A stretch of 64,000 nt of DNA, from NCBI GenBank assembly GCA_947179485.1, contig OX359250.1, positions 2,625,661 to 2,689,660 of the forward strand, read 5' to 3'. Source of the DNA: Allacma fusca (taxonomy: Eukaryota > Arthropoda > Collembola > Symphypleona > Sminthuridae). The notes under the pieces are model-generated. The model saw only the letters and a list, made by a program, of their open reading frames with translations. It searched no databases and was not told the origin of the DNA. The translations under genes were made by a program, and so were the position numbers. Positions within the stretch are counted from its first letter, which is position 1; each line of letters opens with the position of its first letter. Shown one piece after another: positions 54,292 through 64,000 of the stretch.

Positions 54292-55394
54292 CCAAATACA
54301 TAATTTTTCGCGGATTGTATCGTATGTCTTGATTGGAGACGTAGTTTAGTTTACGAATAGAAGAGTCAAGTGTAGATTTTTTGGTTACTCGTAGGGGAAA
54401 CATTATTGGTTTGGGATGGGAATCTAATTGACAAAATGCTTTACGGATCCCAGAGATATTCTTCCAACTGAAGGGTAGCAATGAAAGAGTTTTGATAGCA
54501 ACAACGCTAATACTAATATGCTGATACTGACATATTTGGATACGTGTTGGGGGCTGAAAAATATCGAGTAGCATTGCCTAGCTGACTTCAGGCTTTAGAG
54601 TACTCCAATTGGTTCAGGGGTTCAAAAGTTTTCCATTCCATATCTTTCTTCATTGAAGGGTCCCGAAAGTAGTGTTTTAGCGATTTTTACGCTTAAGGCA
54701 CTTTTGAAAGGATTTACAAAAACTTGCTAGTCAAAGTAAAACCATCTTCATAAAAACAAAACCAGGAGGCTCAAAAGAATTGCAAGCATTCGTATGCTTT
54801 CCACTTTTTGGTCCTTGGTTGGCGCTTCGTTTGAACAACACTTACTTTTGAAGTTCTTGGCAAAAATTTGAAATAATTTCATAAAATTCGGAGGCCTAAC
54901 TTTGCAAACTCGCTCAATTGTTACTATCCGCGATAAAGTGTACCTAAACGCATCCAGGAGACTAATAAGACGGAGGAATTGATAGAAGCTAAAGTTTTAC
55001 ACAGTCAATTTAGTAAAGCCAGCCCATTCCAACTTATTTGATGTACACATACTCATACTGGCAAATACACAGGAGTCACGTAATTATATTGTTTTTCTCC
55101 TGACGCTGGATTGACTCCTCTTACTGGCTCCCGGAAGCACCAGGCTGTTATTGGCAACTGTAAATTGGCAAAAATTAGCAAATGTTGTAGGTGCTTTCCG
55201 GGCCAATCCTCAGGCGAGTGATACCTTTATTAATATTATTTACTCTCAGTCACTCCAAATTCGTCATAGTTACTATTATTCGCATCTTTTCTGGAAATAT
55301 TCCTCCTGTTGTCAACATTTGCTACATAACTTGCTCCAGGACTTTTAACTCTTCCTAGGAAATCAAAATTACAAGCTCACCGGGACAAGAGGAT

Positions 55395-56330
55395 ATGGTG
55401 ATAACCAGATCCCCCGGCTCCACCCAAGTTGACACATCCGGCTCAGTGGCTAACCAAGGGAAACGTAAAGCCTCCCAAGAGACGGAAGAACAATATAGCA
55501 GTTTAGAAACCCCAAGAAAACTCCTGAGGAGCTACAACGAAAGTCATCAAGAAATGGACCTAGATAAACTTGCTCAGCTTATTTTATCAACGAAGACTGA
55601 ACTACAACAAAAACTGGACACGAAGTTCGAAGAATTGAACACGAAATTCACAGCCCTTCAAGGAAAAATTGAAGAACAGAATGTAGTAAATAAGGAGCTC
55701 AAATTCCAAATCAGCACACAGGAGGAGGAAATTGCATCACTTAAGGTCCAAATGTTCCACTTAGAGAATAATGAAAATTTTCAAGACCACGGGGACCGTA
55801 GGCTCAACCTTATTGTCCGGGGACTTCCTACCCCTGGGGCCACCCAAAATGATTCTGCAGAGACGGTAATCAAGAGGGACTTACTACCAAAATTATGGGA
55901 TAACTTCGCTGACGTGAGCCTGGTGTCACAATGGTTCAGTGTTGAAGCAATCACTCCGCGTCCCAGAACGGTAAATGCGAACTCAAAATCGCAACCTACA
56001 ACAACCATATACAAACTGAAGTTCAACAGCTCCAAAAATCTGAAACTGTTCAAAGCAAGATCTTTTAACCTGAAGAACACGAAAATTGTGATCAGGGATG
56101 ATTTGTCCCAAAAGCAACAACAAATTTTAGCACTTCTTCTGCAAAAGAAAAAAGAATTAAGGGATGCCAACTTGAGGAGCTATGTATATGCTAATAGATA
56201 CTTGATAGCGAAACTCTCTCCAGACTCCGAAGAATACTTCGAATCTAATGGCCTGATCATAGTTAAAATCCCGGGAATTCCTAACCTCAGACCAAGAATT
56301 ACTATGAACAACGCGGCCCAGATTGCATAG
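55395..56330 (+). CDS. LINE ORF1 protein (coiled coil + RRM-like)
   Basis: 311 residues from the ATG at 55395. The N-terminal 60 residues are polar and disordered. Residues about 60-130 are a Leu/Glu/Lys coiled coil with heptads (KTELQQKLDTKFEELNTKF). Then comes DRRLNLIVRGLP, the start of an RRM-type RNA-binding fold, followed by a basic C-terminal domain (KKELRDANLRSYVYANRYL), as in L1- and CR1-type ORF1 proteins. It is expected to trimerise and bind its own RNA (family knowledge). It ends with TAG at 56328-56330; the following codons are in the same frame as ORF2. Confidence 0.87.
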   Translation: MVITRSPGSTQVDTSGSVANQGKRKASQETEEQYSSLETPRKLLRSYNESHQEMDLDKLAQLILSTKTELQQKLDTKFEELNTKFTALQGKIEEQNVVNKELKFQISTQEEEIASLKVQMFHLENNENFQDHGDRRLNLIVRGLPTPGATQNDSAETVIKRDLLPKLWDNFADVSLVSQWFSVEAITPRPRTVNANSKSQPTTTIYKLKFNSSKNLKLFKARSFNLKNTKIVIRDDLSQKQQQILALLLQKKKELRDANLRSYVYANRYLIAKLSPDSEEYFESNGLIIVKIPGIPNLRPRITMNNAAQIA

Positions 56331-59300
56331 GACATCGGCAGCCCCATTTCTCATACCAACAATACTCTTAGTAAAATCATTTACTGGAATTGCAATGGTA
56401 TCGCAAATTTTCTAAATCTTAGCCCTGTCGACAAGTCAATTCTCCTAAATACTGATATTTTTTGTTTAGCTGAAACATGGTACACAAGTACAGAATTTAC
56501 ACAAATTAATGACTTTTTTAACTTTAATACTTTTGTAAATCCGGCTTCCAAAGCCCATTCTTTAGGGAGACCCAGTGGAGGTCTCTTAATTTTTATTAAG
56601 AAAACATTTGAAATAATTAAAACATTTAACACTTATGACTTTCTCTCCACATTTGTTTTAAGATATCTGGATACACATAAGACTATAATTTTATTCTTTT
56701 TATATGTAAAACCCGGTAATGATAATAACTGCAACATTCTTAAATTAGCAGATGTAATTGATGAGTTAGCCATGGAATTTCCTGGGGAAAGTATGTTTGT
56801 TATGGGTGACGCAAATGCTCGTGTGGGGCAGCTGGATTTTTTCCCAGACATTACACACCCGTTTCTGAAAAACAATAGGAGAAGCCAAGACAATATTGTT
56901 AACATTAGAGGGGCCTCAATGTTTAGAAATCTGTCGGATAGGGATTTCGTGCTGCTCAATGGGCGTTGCCAAGGGGACTCCCCAGCAAATTTCACATTTT
57001 CAAATCACAATGGCGCAAGTGTAATTGATCAGTGTTGGGTAAACTCTGCTAGCTTGAACTTTATATCTGATCTATATCCTGTCGGCGTTCCTTTCTCACC
57101 TCACTTTCCCATATGCTTAGATCTGGTACATATTGCTGATTCCCCTTACACTAGCTTCCTTGTACAAAAACAAATTCTTAAGTGGAGTGGGTACTCAGAT
57201 GACTATGAGAGGATCCTTAAATATAATTTGGATAATATTGCAGATAACACCAGTATTGACACCCACAATTCCACACTGATTGAAGCAATTAAAGTCACTG
57301 CAGACAGTTGTGGGATGCTGAAGAAATTCTCCGGTACCAACCTACCCAGAAACAAACCGTGGTATGACCAAGAATGTAGAGTGTCACGGAAAGATGTTAT
57401 GAGAAAGCTAAAGACCCTTAGAAAAAACTTTCAAATTCAGGAATCAAGAAGGGAATATCAAGAGGCAAGAAAGGCGCACAACAATCTGCTTAAAAACAAG
57501 CGCAAGGAGCACGCTGTGCGCATCAGGTTAGGGATGAGATACCCAAAATCCACCAGGTTATTCTGGAAATCATTTAATCTTTTAAAAGCTAGAGCTAATA
57601 ACGAATATCCAATCTCATTAGAATCTTGGCAGTTATTTTACTCTGAAACTATGCCCAAGAGACCGGTAATATCCCTCCCTGAGCAAATTTTTTCTAAAGG
57701 AAATGTTCATTTGGACCCTGAAATTACGATTTCAGAATTAGAATTTGCAATCCGAGCTCTCAAATCTAATAAAGCTCCCGGTTTCGATACTATACCTAAC
57801 GAATTTTGGAAATTTACTACCCCCGAACTCTTTCAACACCTTTTAACCCTGTTTAATTCGATTTTTTCCTGTGGCCTTACTCCAAAAGCATGGTCCGTTA
57901 TAGAAATGTTTATGCTGCACAAAAAGGGAGACAAATCCTTACCATCCAACTATCGAGGTATAGCCCTTATTAACACTATTACGAAGTTATTCACCAGGAT
58001 TTTATACAACCGTTTATACTCCTGGTGCGAGTATACGAATGTTTTACCCGAAACGCAGGCAGGCTTCAGGAAACATCGGGGTTGCATCGATCAAATTTTT
58101 ACCCTTATGTCCATAATTCAAATAAAACTCAGGGCCCCAGGTGGCAAACTATTCGCGCTTTTCGTGGATCTAGCTAGAGCGTTTGACTCCTTAAACCACA
58201 ACTTACTATGGAAAAAATTAAATGATTATGGAGTGTCTTGCAAATTTATTTTGGTACTCAAATCACTGTATGAAAACGCAACTTTGAGAGTTAGGGTAGG
58301 CAACGATCATACTGACCCGCACGAGATTACACAAGGTGTATTGCAGGGAGACATATTAAGCCCACTGCTCTTTGCACTATATATTTCCGACTTAGACAAC
58401 TTCTTTGAGATTCACGGGGCCACTCCAGTCAGTCTAGGGGGACAAAACACTGTAAATCACCTGCTCCTTGCTGACGATAATGTCACAGTTGCAGAATCCA
58501 AGCTATGCCTTCAATCAAAAATTAATATTCTAGGCGACTACTGCGATCGTAATTTCCTTACTATTAACTTATCAAAAACTAAAATAATTATTTTTAGGAA
58601 CGGGGGAAATTTATTGTCATCTTGGAGGTGGCGCCTGAAGGGGGAAATTATTGAAATAGTTCCTGAGTATACATACTTGGGGATAAAATTTACAGCATTT
58701 GGCTCATTTTGTTCCGCGGCGAAAGAGATGACACGCAAGGCGCTTGCAACAATAGGCCCCACAATAAAAATACTTTCCGTCTCAAGAACAGATTCTTGGG
58801 AAGCTCGAATGAAGCTGCTTGACACTGTAGTCATCCCAACCATGACATACGCTGCTGAAATATGGGCTCTGCACGTTACAGAAAAATTAGAAGTCATTCA
58901 GAATCAATTTCTGAAAAAACTGCTCTGGTTACCGCAGCGTACACCGTCCTACGCCCTTAGAGTAGAAACAGGTCGGACCTTGGTACTCTACAGAATTTAT
59001 AAATGGGCTCTACGATTTTGGCTAAAAATTTTGTTACTGCCGCAATCCAGGTTGATTAAGATATGCTATGAGAGATCCAGGTTCCTCGGTCGTAACGATA
59101 AGCCCCACAGGCCAAAGGCCTCATGGCCCAACTTTATCCGTGACACTCTACACAAATATGGTTTCGCCTCTGTTTGGAATTTCCAGTCCCCAGAATATCT
59201 AGCTGGGTTTTTCCCATATATCATGGCAGTAATCTATGATTCTTTTATACAAGAAGACCTACACAGAATCTCTGCTTCATCGTCTCTCCCCAACTATAAA

Positions 59301-59696
59301 TTAATTAAGAATCATTTTTCTACATCTGCCTATCTAACTTATAACATCCCGTTCAAATACATACGTATGTTTGCTAATATAAGATTGCTCTCCTATATTG
59401 ATTCTCCTACGCTTTACACGCCCGGGTCAAAGCTCAAGCTAGCATTTCCAAACATGTGCATTTCCTGTAACCTTCAGGAACAGGAGGATCTCCTCCACAT
59501 TGTTACGAAATGCCGATTATATGACCACCCAAGACACTGTGTGTTAGGAAAATACCACATCAATAAATACACTACTGAGTCATTTCTTCTCAGCATATTT
59601 AGAAATCCTTCCCGGGATTTTATATGTGATATCTTTAAATTTATCCAAAACTGTACATCCAGGAATAACTTTCTCCAAACCATTACAGATTTTTAG
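56331..59696 (+). CDS. LINE ORF2: endonuclease and reverse transcriptase, same frame as ORF1
   Basis: The frame is open from directly after the ORF1 stop to 59696 (1,121 codons). The first ATG is only at 56772, inside the endonuclease, so translation probably starts without that ATG, by readthrough of TAG or reinitiation. The endonuclease has IYWNCNGIAN, LAETWY, GDANAR, SVIDQCW and a PHFPI end (usual S-D-H-F-P). The RT has NYRGIALIN, QAGFRKHRGCIDQI, FVDLARAFDS (first catalytic Asp), GVLQGDILSPLLF and LLADD (the catalytic Asp pair; Leu-Ala replaces the usual Tyr/Phe-Ala). A CxxC...H...C knuckle (CISCNLQEQEDLLHIVTKC) lies near the C-terminus. No RNase H. All key catalytic residues except the endonuclease SDH Asp are visible. 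Confidence 0.9.
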   Translation, partial: DIGSPISHTNNTLSKIIYWNCNGIANFLNLSPVDKSILLNTDIFCLAETWYTSTEFTQINDFFNFNTFVNPASKAHSLGRPSGGLLIFIKKTFEIIKTFNTYDFLSTFVLRYLDTHKTIILFFLYVKPGNDNNCNILKLADVIDELAMEFPGESMFVMGDANARVGQLDFFPDITHPFLKNNRRSQDNIVNIRGASMFRNLSDRDFVLLNGRCQGDSPANFTFSNHNGASVIDQCWVNSASLNFISDLYPVGVPFSPHFPICLDLVHIADSPYTSFLVQKQILKWSGYSDDYERILKYNLDNIADNTSIDTHNSTLIEAIKVTADSCGMLKKFSGTNLPRNKPWYDQECRVSRKDVMRKLKTLRKNFQIQESRREYQEARKAHNNLLKNKRKEHAVRIRLGMRYPKSTRLFWKSFNLLKARANNEYPISLESWQLFYSETMPKRPVISLPEQIFSKGNVHLDPEITISELEFAIRALKSNKAPGFDTIPNEFWKFTTPELFQHLLTLFNSIFSCGLTPKAWSVIEMFMLHKKGDKSLPSNYRGIALINTITKLFTRILYNRLYSWCEYTNVLPETQAGFRKHRGCIDQIFTLMSIIQIKLRAPGGKLFALFVDLARAFDSLNHNLLWKKLNDYGVSCKFILVLKSLYENATLRVRVGNDHTDPHEITQGVLQGDILSPLLFALYISDLDNFFEIHGATPVSLGGQNTVNHLLLADDNVTVAESKLCLQSKINILGDYCDRNFLTINLSKTKIIIFRNGGNLLSSWRWRLKGEIIEIVPEYTYLGIKFTAFGSFCSAAKEMTRKALATIGPTIKILSVSRTDSWEARMKLLDTVVIPTMTYAAEIWALHVTEKLEVIQNQFLKKLLWLPQRTPSYALRVETGRTLVLYRIYKWALRFWLKILLLPQSRLIKICYERSRFLGRNDKPHRPKASWPNFIRDTLHKYGFASVWNFQSPEYLAGFFPYIMAVIYDSFIQEDLHRISASSSLPNYKLIKNHFSTSAYLTYNIPFKYIRMFANIRLLSYIDSPTLYTPGSKLKLAFPNMCISCNLQEQEDLLHIVTKCRLYDHPRHCVLGKYHINKYTTESFLLSIFRNPSRDFICDIFKFIQNCTSRNNFLQTITDF

Positions 59697-60013
59697 TATA
59701 AGATTCCTTGCAGAGTTCAAGCTCTCACTTAATAGGTTTACTCATATTTGAGTGGACTTTTTTATATTATAATCATTTTATTATCTTATCGTTTTAAGGT
59801 AAATACACGTAATCACAATGTATGGATGATATGGGCGCTGCCCGAAAAGAATCCTAAATAAATTAAATTGAAATTGAAATTGAAAAACAAAACCAAGTGC
59901 ACACAGAACCTTCATAGACCCCCGGTAAACTTTAATCGTTCATTTCTCCTAAGGTGGGCAAACTTTTATTGCATTTACCTACCTCAGTTTATAAAATGTT
60001 AGTTATCTTGAGG

Positions 60014-60210
60014 CAGGGGTCGGATTTTTGCGGGAAGTTGGGAAGATTCTTCCCAAGGAAGAAAATATTTCTGGCAGGGAAAATCACAAAGAGTAGGGAT
60101 TCTATTTTACAAACCGGGATTTTGAAAATCGTTGAGGAGCAGGGACATTTGACTCAGCAGGGAAATTCAGAAATTATCTTCCAAGGAGATTTACAAAAAT
60201 CCGTCCCCTG
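60014..60210. mobile_element. hAT-type MITE, AGGGATTTT motif, copy 2 (short)
   Basis: Ends CAGGGGTCGGATTT and AAATCCGTCCCCTG; exact 8-bp target duplication TCTTGAGG at 60006-60013 and 60211-60218. 197 bp. The same family as 43157-43533, sharing GGGAAG...GATTCTTCCCA near the left end and GAGATTTACAAAAATCCG at the right, with about 180 bp of the interior missing. Confidence 0.92.
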
Positions 60211-60218
60211 TCTTGAGG

Positions 60219-61251
60219 TATCTAATTTTCAACAATGTTGCAAAAATTCTACCCTGGACCTCAGCTCGTAAATCAATGGGTGGGCTTCACTGGTTCAATT
60301 GTTACCAGAACTTCAAATTTAAGGCTTCAAATAACTGCCAAATCTTTTCATGTTTTAACGGAGGTTTCTGAGAGCTTCTAAATGCTCTTGCTTGGAAGTC
60401 CGTTGCCCCAGTGTATTTTATTGTTACCCGGTATTTTACATATTTTAAAGTTTCAAAATTGCACACAACAAGATTCACCAAACCTAACCATCGTAACAAA
60501 AAAATAATGAAGACTATTGTGGTTATCAATGGGCTATATGTATATAACGAGATTTGGATTGTTTTCAAAAATTATTTTTGTTTATACTAAAATTTATAGA
60601 AAAGTGTATATGTAGTAAAAGTTAGCTTAGCTGTTGGGAGCATTTTGAATACTCTGTTAATTTTGGCCTACGTTCCGGATCTCTCGAAATATTTCGTTTT
60701 GACTGACGATTATTTTCTTAACAGAATTTGATACTATTGACTTTTTACCGAATTTCTATCAATTTCATTACTGCAGTTATGATCATTTCGATAAATTGCA
60801 TACGAATGGAATAAAATATTAAAATACGAAAAATCATTCACAAATCCTCTCCCTTGAAGTAGGGTTCTCAATTGGTGCGGGCCTGTCACCCTTACAAACT
60901 CCGAAAATTACTCAATCATCCTGTCAATGGTTCTTTTTACGTAAAATAATATCTAGCTGGTAATTCCTAGGTTTTTTCAGCAGTGATTTTCAAATAATTG
61001 TTGATTTCTTTCTGGAGCTGTTCTTTTTCAACAGGGATGTTTTTATTTATTAACATTTTTTGCTGCAGGGAGGGATGCACGACTATGTTACTGTCTTTCT
61101 TACCAGAATTTCAAGATGAAATCTAACACTTGTATTGATTCCTCCCAGTAATCTAATAAACAAATAAAATTTAAACAATCAATCAGATTGACTATTTATC
61201 GACTAGTGGAATAGAACATAGGACGCATTTTAATACATACTACGCGTTAAC
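60219..61251. other. No gene seen
   Basis: AT-rich, no supportable open frame. Short GCAGGGAGGGAT and CAACAGGGATG phrases near 61030-61080 recall the AGGGATTTT MITE family, without ends. Confidence 0.45.
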
Positions 61252-61980
61252 GACCATGCAGTTCAAAATAAACCATGATCATGAATTTGACCATGCAGTT
61301 CAAAATAAACCATGATCATGAATTCGACCATGCAGTTCAAAATAAACCATGATCAGGAATTCGACCATGCAGTTCAAAATAAACCATGATCAGGAATTCG
61401 ACCATGCAGTTCAAAATAAACCATGATCAGGAATTCGACCATGCAGTTCAAAATAAACCATGATCAGGAATTCGACCATGCAGTTCAAAATAAACCATGA
61501 TCAGGAATTCGACCATGCAGTTCAAAATAAACCATGATCAGGAATTCGACCATGCAGTTCAAAATAAACCATGATCATGAATTCGACCATGCAGTTCAAA
61601 ATAAACCATGATCATGAATTCGACCATGCAGTTCAAAATAAACCATGATCATGAATTCGACCATGCAGTTCAAAATAAACCATGATCATGAATTTGACCA
61701 TGCAGTTCAAAATAAACCATGATCATGAATTCGACCATGCAGTTCAAAATAAACCATGATCATGAATTCGACCATGCAGTTCAAAATAAACCATGATCAT
61801 GAATTCGACCATGCAGTTCAAAATAAACCATGATCATGAATTCGACCATGCAGTTCAAAATAAACCATGATCATGAATTCGACCATGCAGTTCAAAATAA
61901 ACCATGATCATGAATTCGACCATGCAGTTCAAAATAAACCATGATCATGAATTCGACCATGCAGTTCAAAATAAACCATC
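61252..61980. repeat. 37-bp minisatellite, about 20 copies
   Basis: The unit begins GACCATGCAGTTCAAAATAA and continues with ACCATGATCATGAATTC; exact 37-bp period. Copies are nearly identical. The third to ninth copies carry CATGATCAGG instead of CATGATCATG, and a few have AATTTG for AATTCG, which shows block-wise spread of variants. No spacers, so not CRISPR-like. The flank at 62940-63110 has related phrases (TTGACCATGA, TTGATCATGG). Confidence 0.95.
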
Positions 61981-63315
61981 ACTTTGAACATGACGGTGAG
62001 TTTCAAGTTATACTATTGTACATATACTTTAAAATAGAAAAACCCGAAATTTTATTTTGATTTATTTTTGATGGCTCGGAGAATTAGAGGACTGGATGAG
62101 TAGTAAATGACAATGAGAAAAACAATGAGTTTGTGCTTGCACTGTCGTTAGTTCAAAAGGAAATTATTTTTTTTTAAATTTATTTACTAGATACGTTCAA
62201 TTCAAGGTTCTGTGAGTGATGCTTTTTAAGGTTTCCTTCATACAAGAAGAAAATATCAGGGCACAAAGAGAACCGCGTAAAATAAAAGGTTGGCCTTATT
62301 TCTGGAACTTCTAAAAAATATAATTTACATTTGCGTCACGAATATAAGTAATATTAATGTCAACCTTAGCTGCAAAAACCACATCAAGTTACAACTGAGC
62401 TAAGGTTGAAGGCCTACTTAGAATAACCGATAACATTATCCTGTATGGTTGTCCTAAACTTATATCTTTCGAGAAACTACATGAATTGTACTGACTGCAC
62501 TATGCAAACAAGAAGTTGCTGGAAACTGCATGTACATTACAGTTACAATTGGTGCTATTATATTGACATGGGACGTCGACGATTTTCTACAATTAAATAT
62601 CAACATCTAGAATAATTTATGAATGATAAAACAGTGTTTGCAGCCGTATGTTGTTGTAGATTCACAAAATGTGAAATGCTTTGATCCTTCGACCATTTTT
62701 TCTGTCTACTTGATGGGTTTTGACTTCCAGGATCAGCATATTCTTCGTAATGTTGGGATTCTTCAGGTGTGCTCATTTTCCAGTTGTTTAAAAAATATTA
62801 ATATTTAAAGCAAAAATTAATCAAAGAAAAACACCAGCAAAGATTGTGCACGCAACACGTTGCTCGTTAAAACCCCGCAATACCCGCTTCGCCCTTTCAC
62901 AAAAACGTTAGATTTAAATTAGCGGATAAATAGGAACTTGGCACTTGACCATGAAAGGTCGAGTTCATGGCTTTGCAGTTGTATGATCCGAACTTGATCA
63001 TGGTAGTAATGTCAAGTCTGGATAAAACCAAGACTTGATTCAAGCAGTAATTTCATGTTTACATGAACGCGAGATTTCAATGGTAAGTTCAAATTAAGTT
63101 GTAACCCGAACCCGTTCATTCCACATCTGGACAAGCACCAGGCAGGTTCTAAAGAGAACCTATCCCCAAACCCCTTGTTCAGTGCAGTGTCTCTCTCCTA
63201 TATACGTTCCTTAAAAACCTCTGACTAGAAGCTTGTTTATAATTACTTATATATACTTGTGTTGCTTTCACTTGACATTTAGCGTGATGGCTTCTATTGC
63301 TACAACAGTCTAACT
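61981..63315. other. No gene seen; CTTGACCATGA phrases
   Basis: From 62940 to 63110 phrases such as CTTGACCATGA, CTTGATCATGG and AAGACTTGATTCAAG recur in both orientations, possibly the second motif-rich end of an element whose first end is the minisatellite at 61252. No inverted ends or duplication found. The rest is featureless. Confidence 0.4.
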
Positions 63316-63483
63316 ATGCGATTAAATAATTGTAAATTGTGCTCAGATAAACTAAGGCGCAAAGTGTTGTTTTTAGCTTGCAATAAGTGTAAAAGCTTTT
63401 ACCACTGCAAGTGCTTAAACATGGTTTATAGGTGTACACAGCTATTGAAATTGATCTTTGGTGCTGTACTGACTGTGAATTAA
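63316..63483 (+). pseudogene. PHD-like zinc finger relic, probably LINE ORF1
   Basis: A 55-codon frame with CKLCSDK, LACNKCKSFYHCKCLN; one base out of frame it is followed by DLWCCTDCE. Together these give C-x2-C ... C-x2-C-x4-H-x-C ... W-C-x2-C, a PHD-type zinc-finger order split by a frameshift near 63450. Some invertebrate LINEs carry a PHD finger in ORF1, the likeliest source; a host gene fragment is the alternative. Confidence 0.5.
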
Positions 63484-64000
63484 TCTCTAGATGTTAAAGT
63501 GGATCTGCATACTGTAAGTAATGTAAAAACTTCTATCGTTGACTGTACTGAATTTAGGGCACATAACTTAAACAATTAATTAACTAAGTTTCTACATCTA
63601 AATATTCAAATTTTTGGACTGTACAAGCTAGAGGAAATTAAATTTTTGCTCGGTAATGCTCGGTAAACAGTGATATTGCATTGTTTGTTGAAACATGATC
63701 TTGTAAAGTTTTACTTGAACTTGAATTCCAGGTCTGTTGTATACAATATATTTTACAAACAGTTGCAAGAGCAACTTTTCACAAACAAAATTGGTTTGAT
63801 TACTTAGCTCTCCTGATACACCCGTCAATCGTAAACTCATTTATTTTAAAACCTAATTTAGGACGATTGTAGACATTCGGGAAAACTGACGAGGAGGGTG
63901 ACCATACCGCCTTCAGTCGAATCTGATCCAGTGATAAACCACCTGCAGCTGCTACAGAAATTGAAGCGTGACGAACGCTGTTAACCCAAGTAGGTCGTAA
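63484..64000. other. No gene seen
   Basis: No supportable feature to the window end. It may continue the LINE relic just upstream, but no further motif is readable. Confidence 0.4.

Larger units (their letters stand above)
54765..59882 (+). mobile_element. Full-length non-LTR retrotransposon (LINE), 5.1 kb
   Basis: Bounded by a 13-bp direct repeat AAAAACAAAACCA (54752-54764 and 59883-59895), a target-site duplication. It has a 5' leader, ORF1 (55395-56330), ORF2 with endonuclease and reverse transcriptase (to 59696), and a 3' end of ATTGAA hexamers (59862-59882) instead of poly-A. The domain order (coiled-coil ORF1, AP-type endonuclease, RT, C-terminal CCHC, no RNase H) fits the CR1/L2/jockey-like branches; the exact clade needs a tree. 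Both frames are open, so it is young and may be active. Plus strand, opposite to the FRRS1-like gene, upstream of its first visible exon. Confidence 0.9.

Noticed and set aside
54137-54574. 145-codon minus-strand frame between the hAT element and the LINE, as the missing upstream exon of the FRRS1-like gene
   Set aside because: It begins inside the GTAACG element and shows no Reeler pattern, signal peptide or matching splice phase.
61252-61980. CRISPR-like regular repeats
   Set aside because: Units abut with no unique spacers, in a eukaryotic genome; it is a minisatellite.

Overview
The window is eukaryotic nuclear DNA. It is AT-rich, has spliced genes with GT-AG introns, a non-LTR retrotransposon, Polinton remnants and many hAT-type elements. 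The gene content points to an invertebrate, probably an arthropod; the species cannot be read from the sequence. One host gene dominates. It lies on the minus strand and is assembled here from 21 exons between 52835 and 13388. All 20 exon junctions keep the reading frame. It encodes at least seven tandem Reeler-like domains with Ser/Thr-rich linkers, then a DOMON domain, then a cytochrome b561 membrane core. That is the ferric-chelate reductase 1 (FRRS1) architecture with a greatly multiplied Reeler part. The 21 exons sum to 7,818 nt (2,606 codons), and both the 5' end (signal peptide) and the 3' end are missing. || Layout: 1-1193 holds two overlapping minus-strand genes of a Polinton/Maverick (adintovirus-like) element, and 4858-5195 a frameshifted plus-strand relic of another Polinton gene. 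1771-3470 contains unrecognised, possibly decayed coding pieces. 5.2-12.5 kb is gene-poor, with one MITE and a 1.3 kb AT-rich tandem array. 13.4-52.8 kb is the FRRS1-like gene, with introns packed with transposons. 54.8-59.9 kb is an apparently complete 5.1 kb LINE with a 13-bp target duplication. 60-64 kb has a small MITE, a 37-bp minisatellite and a PHD-like zinc-finger relic. || The most unusual theme besides the giant gene is a set of hAT-type elements. Many have exact 8-bp target-site duplications. Each is filled near its ends with its own short motif (GGTTTAAACC, CCCGTTCC, TACTCG, GTTCCG, CCGAAACCGG, GGATACGG, CTAGTC, GTAACG, AACCGG and others). The termini are of one type but every element uses a different motif, so this looks like a diversified population of elements with different transposase-recognition sequences. 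Several are nested and allow relative dating. All calls come from reading the sequence; no database search was run.
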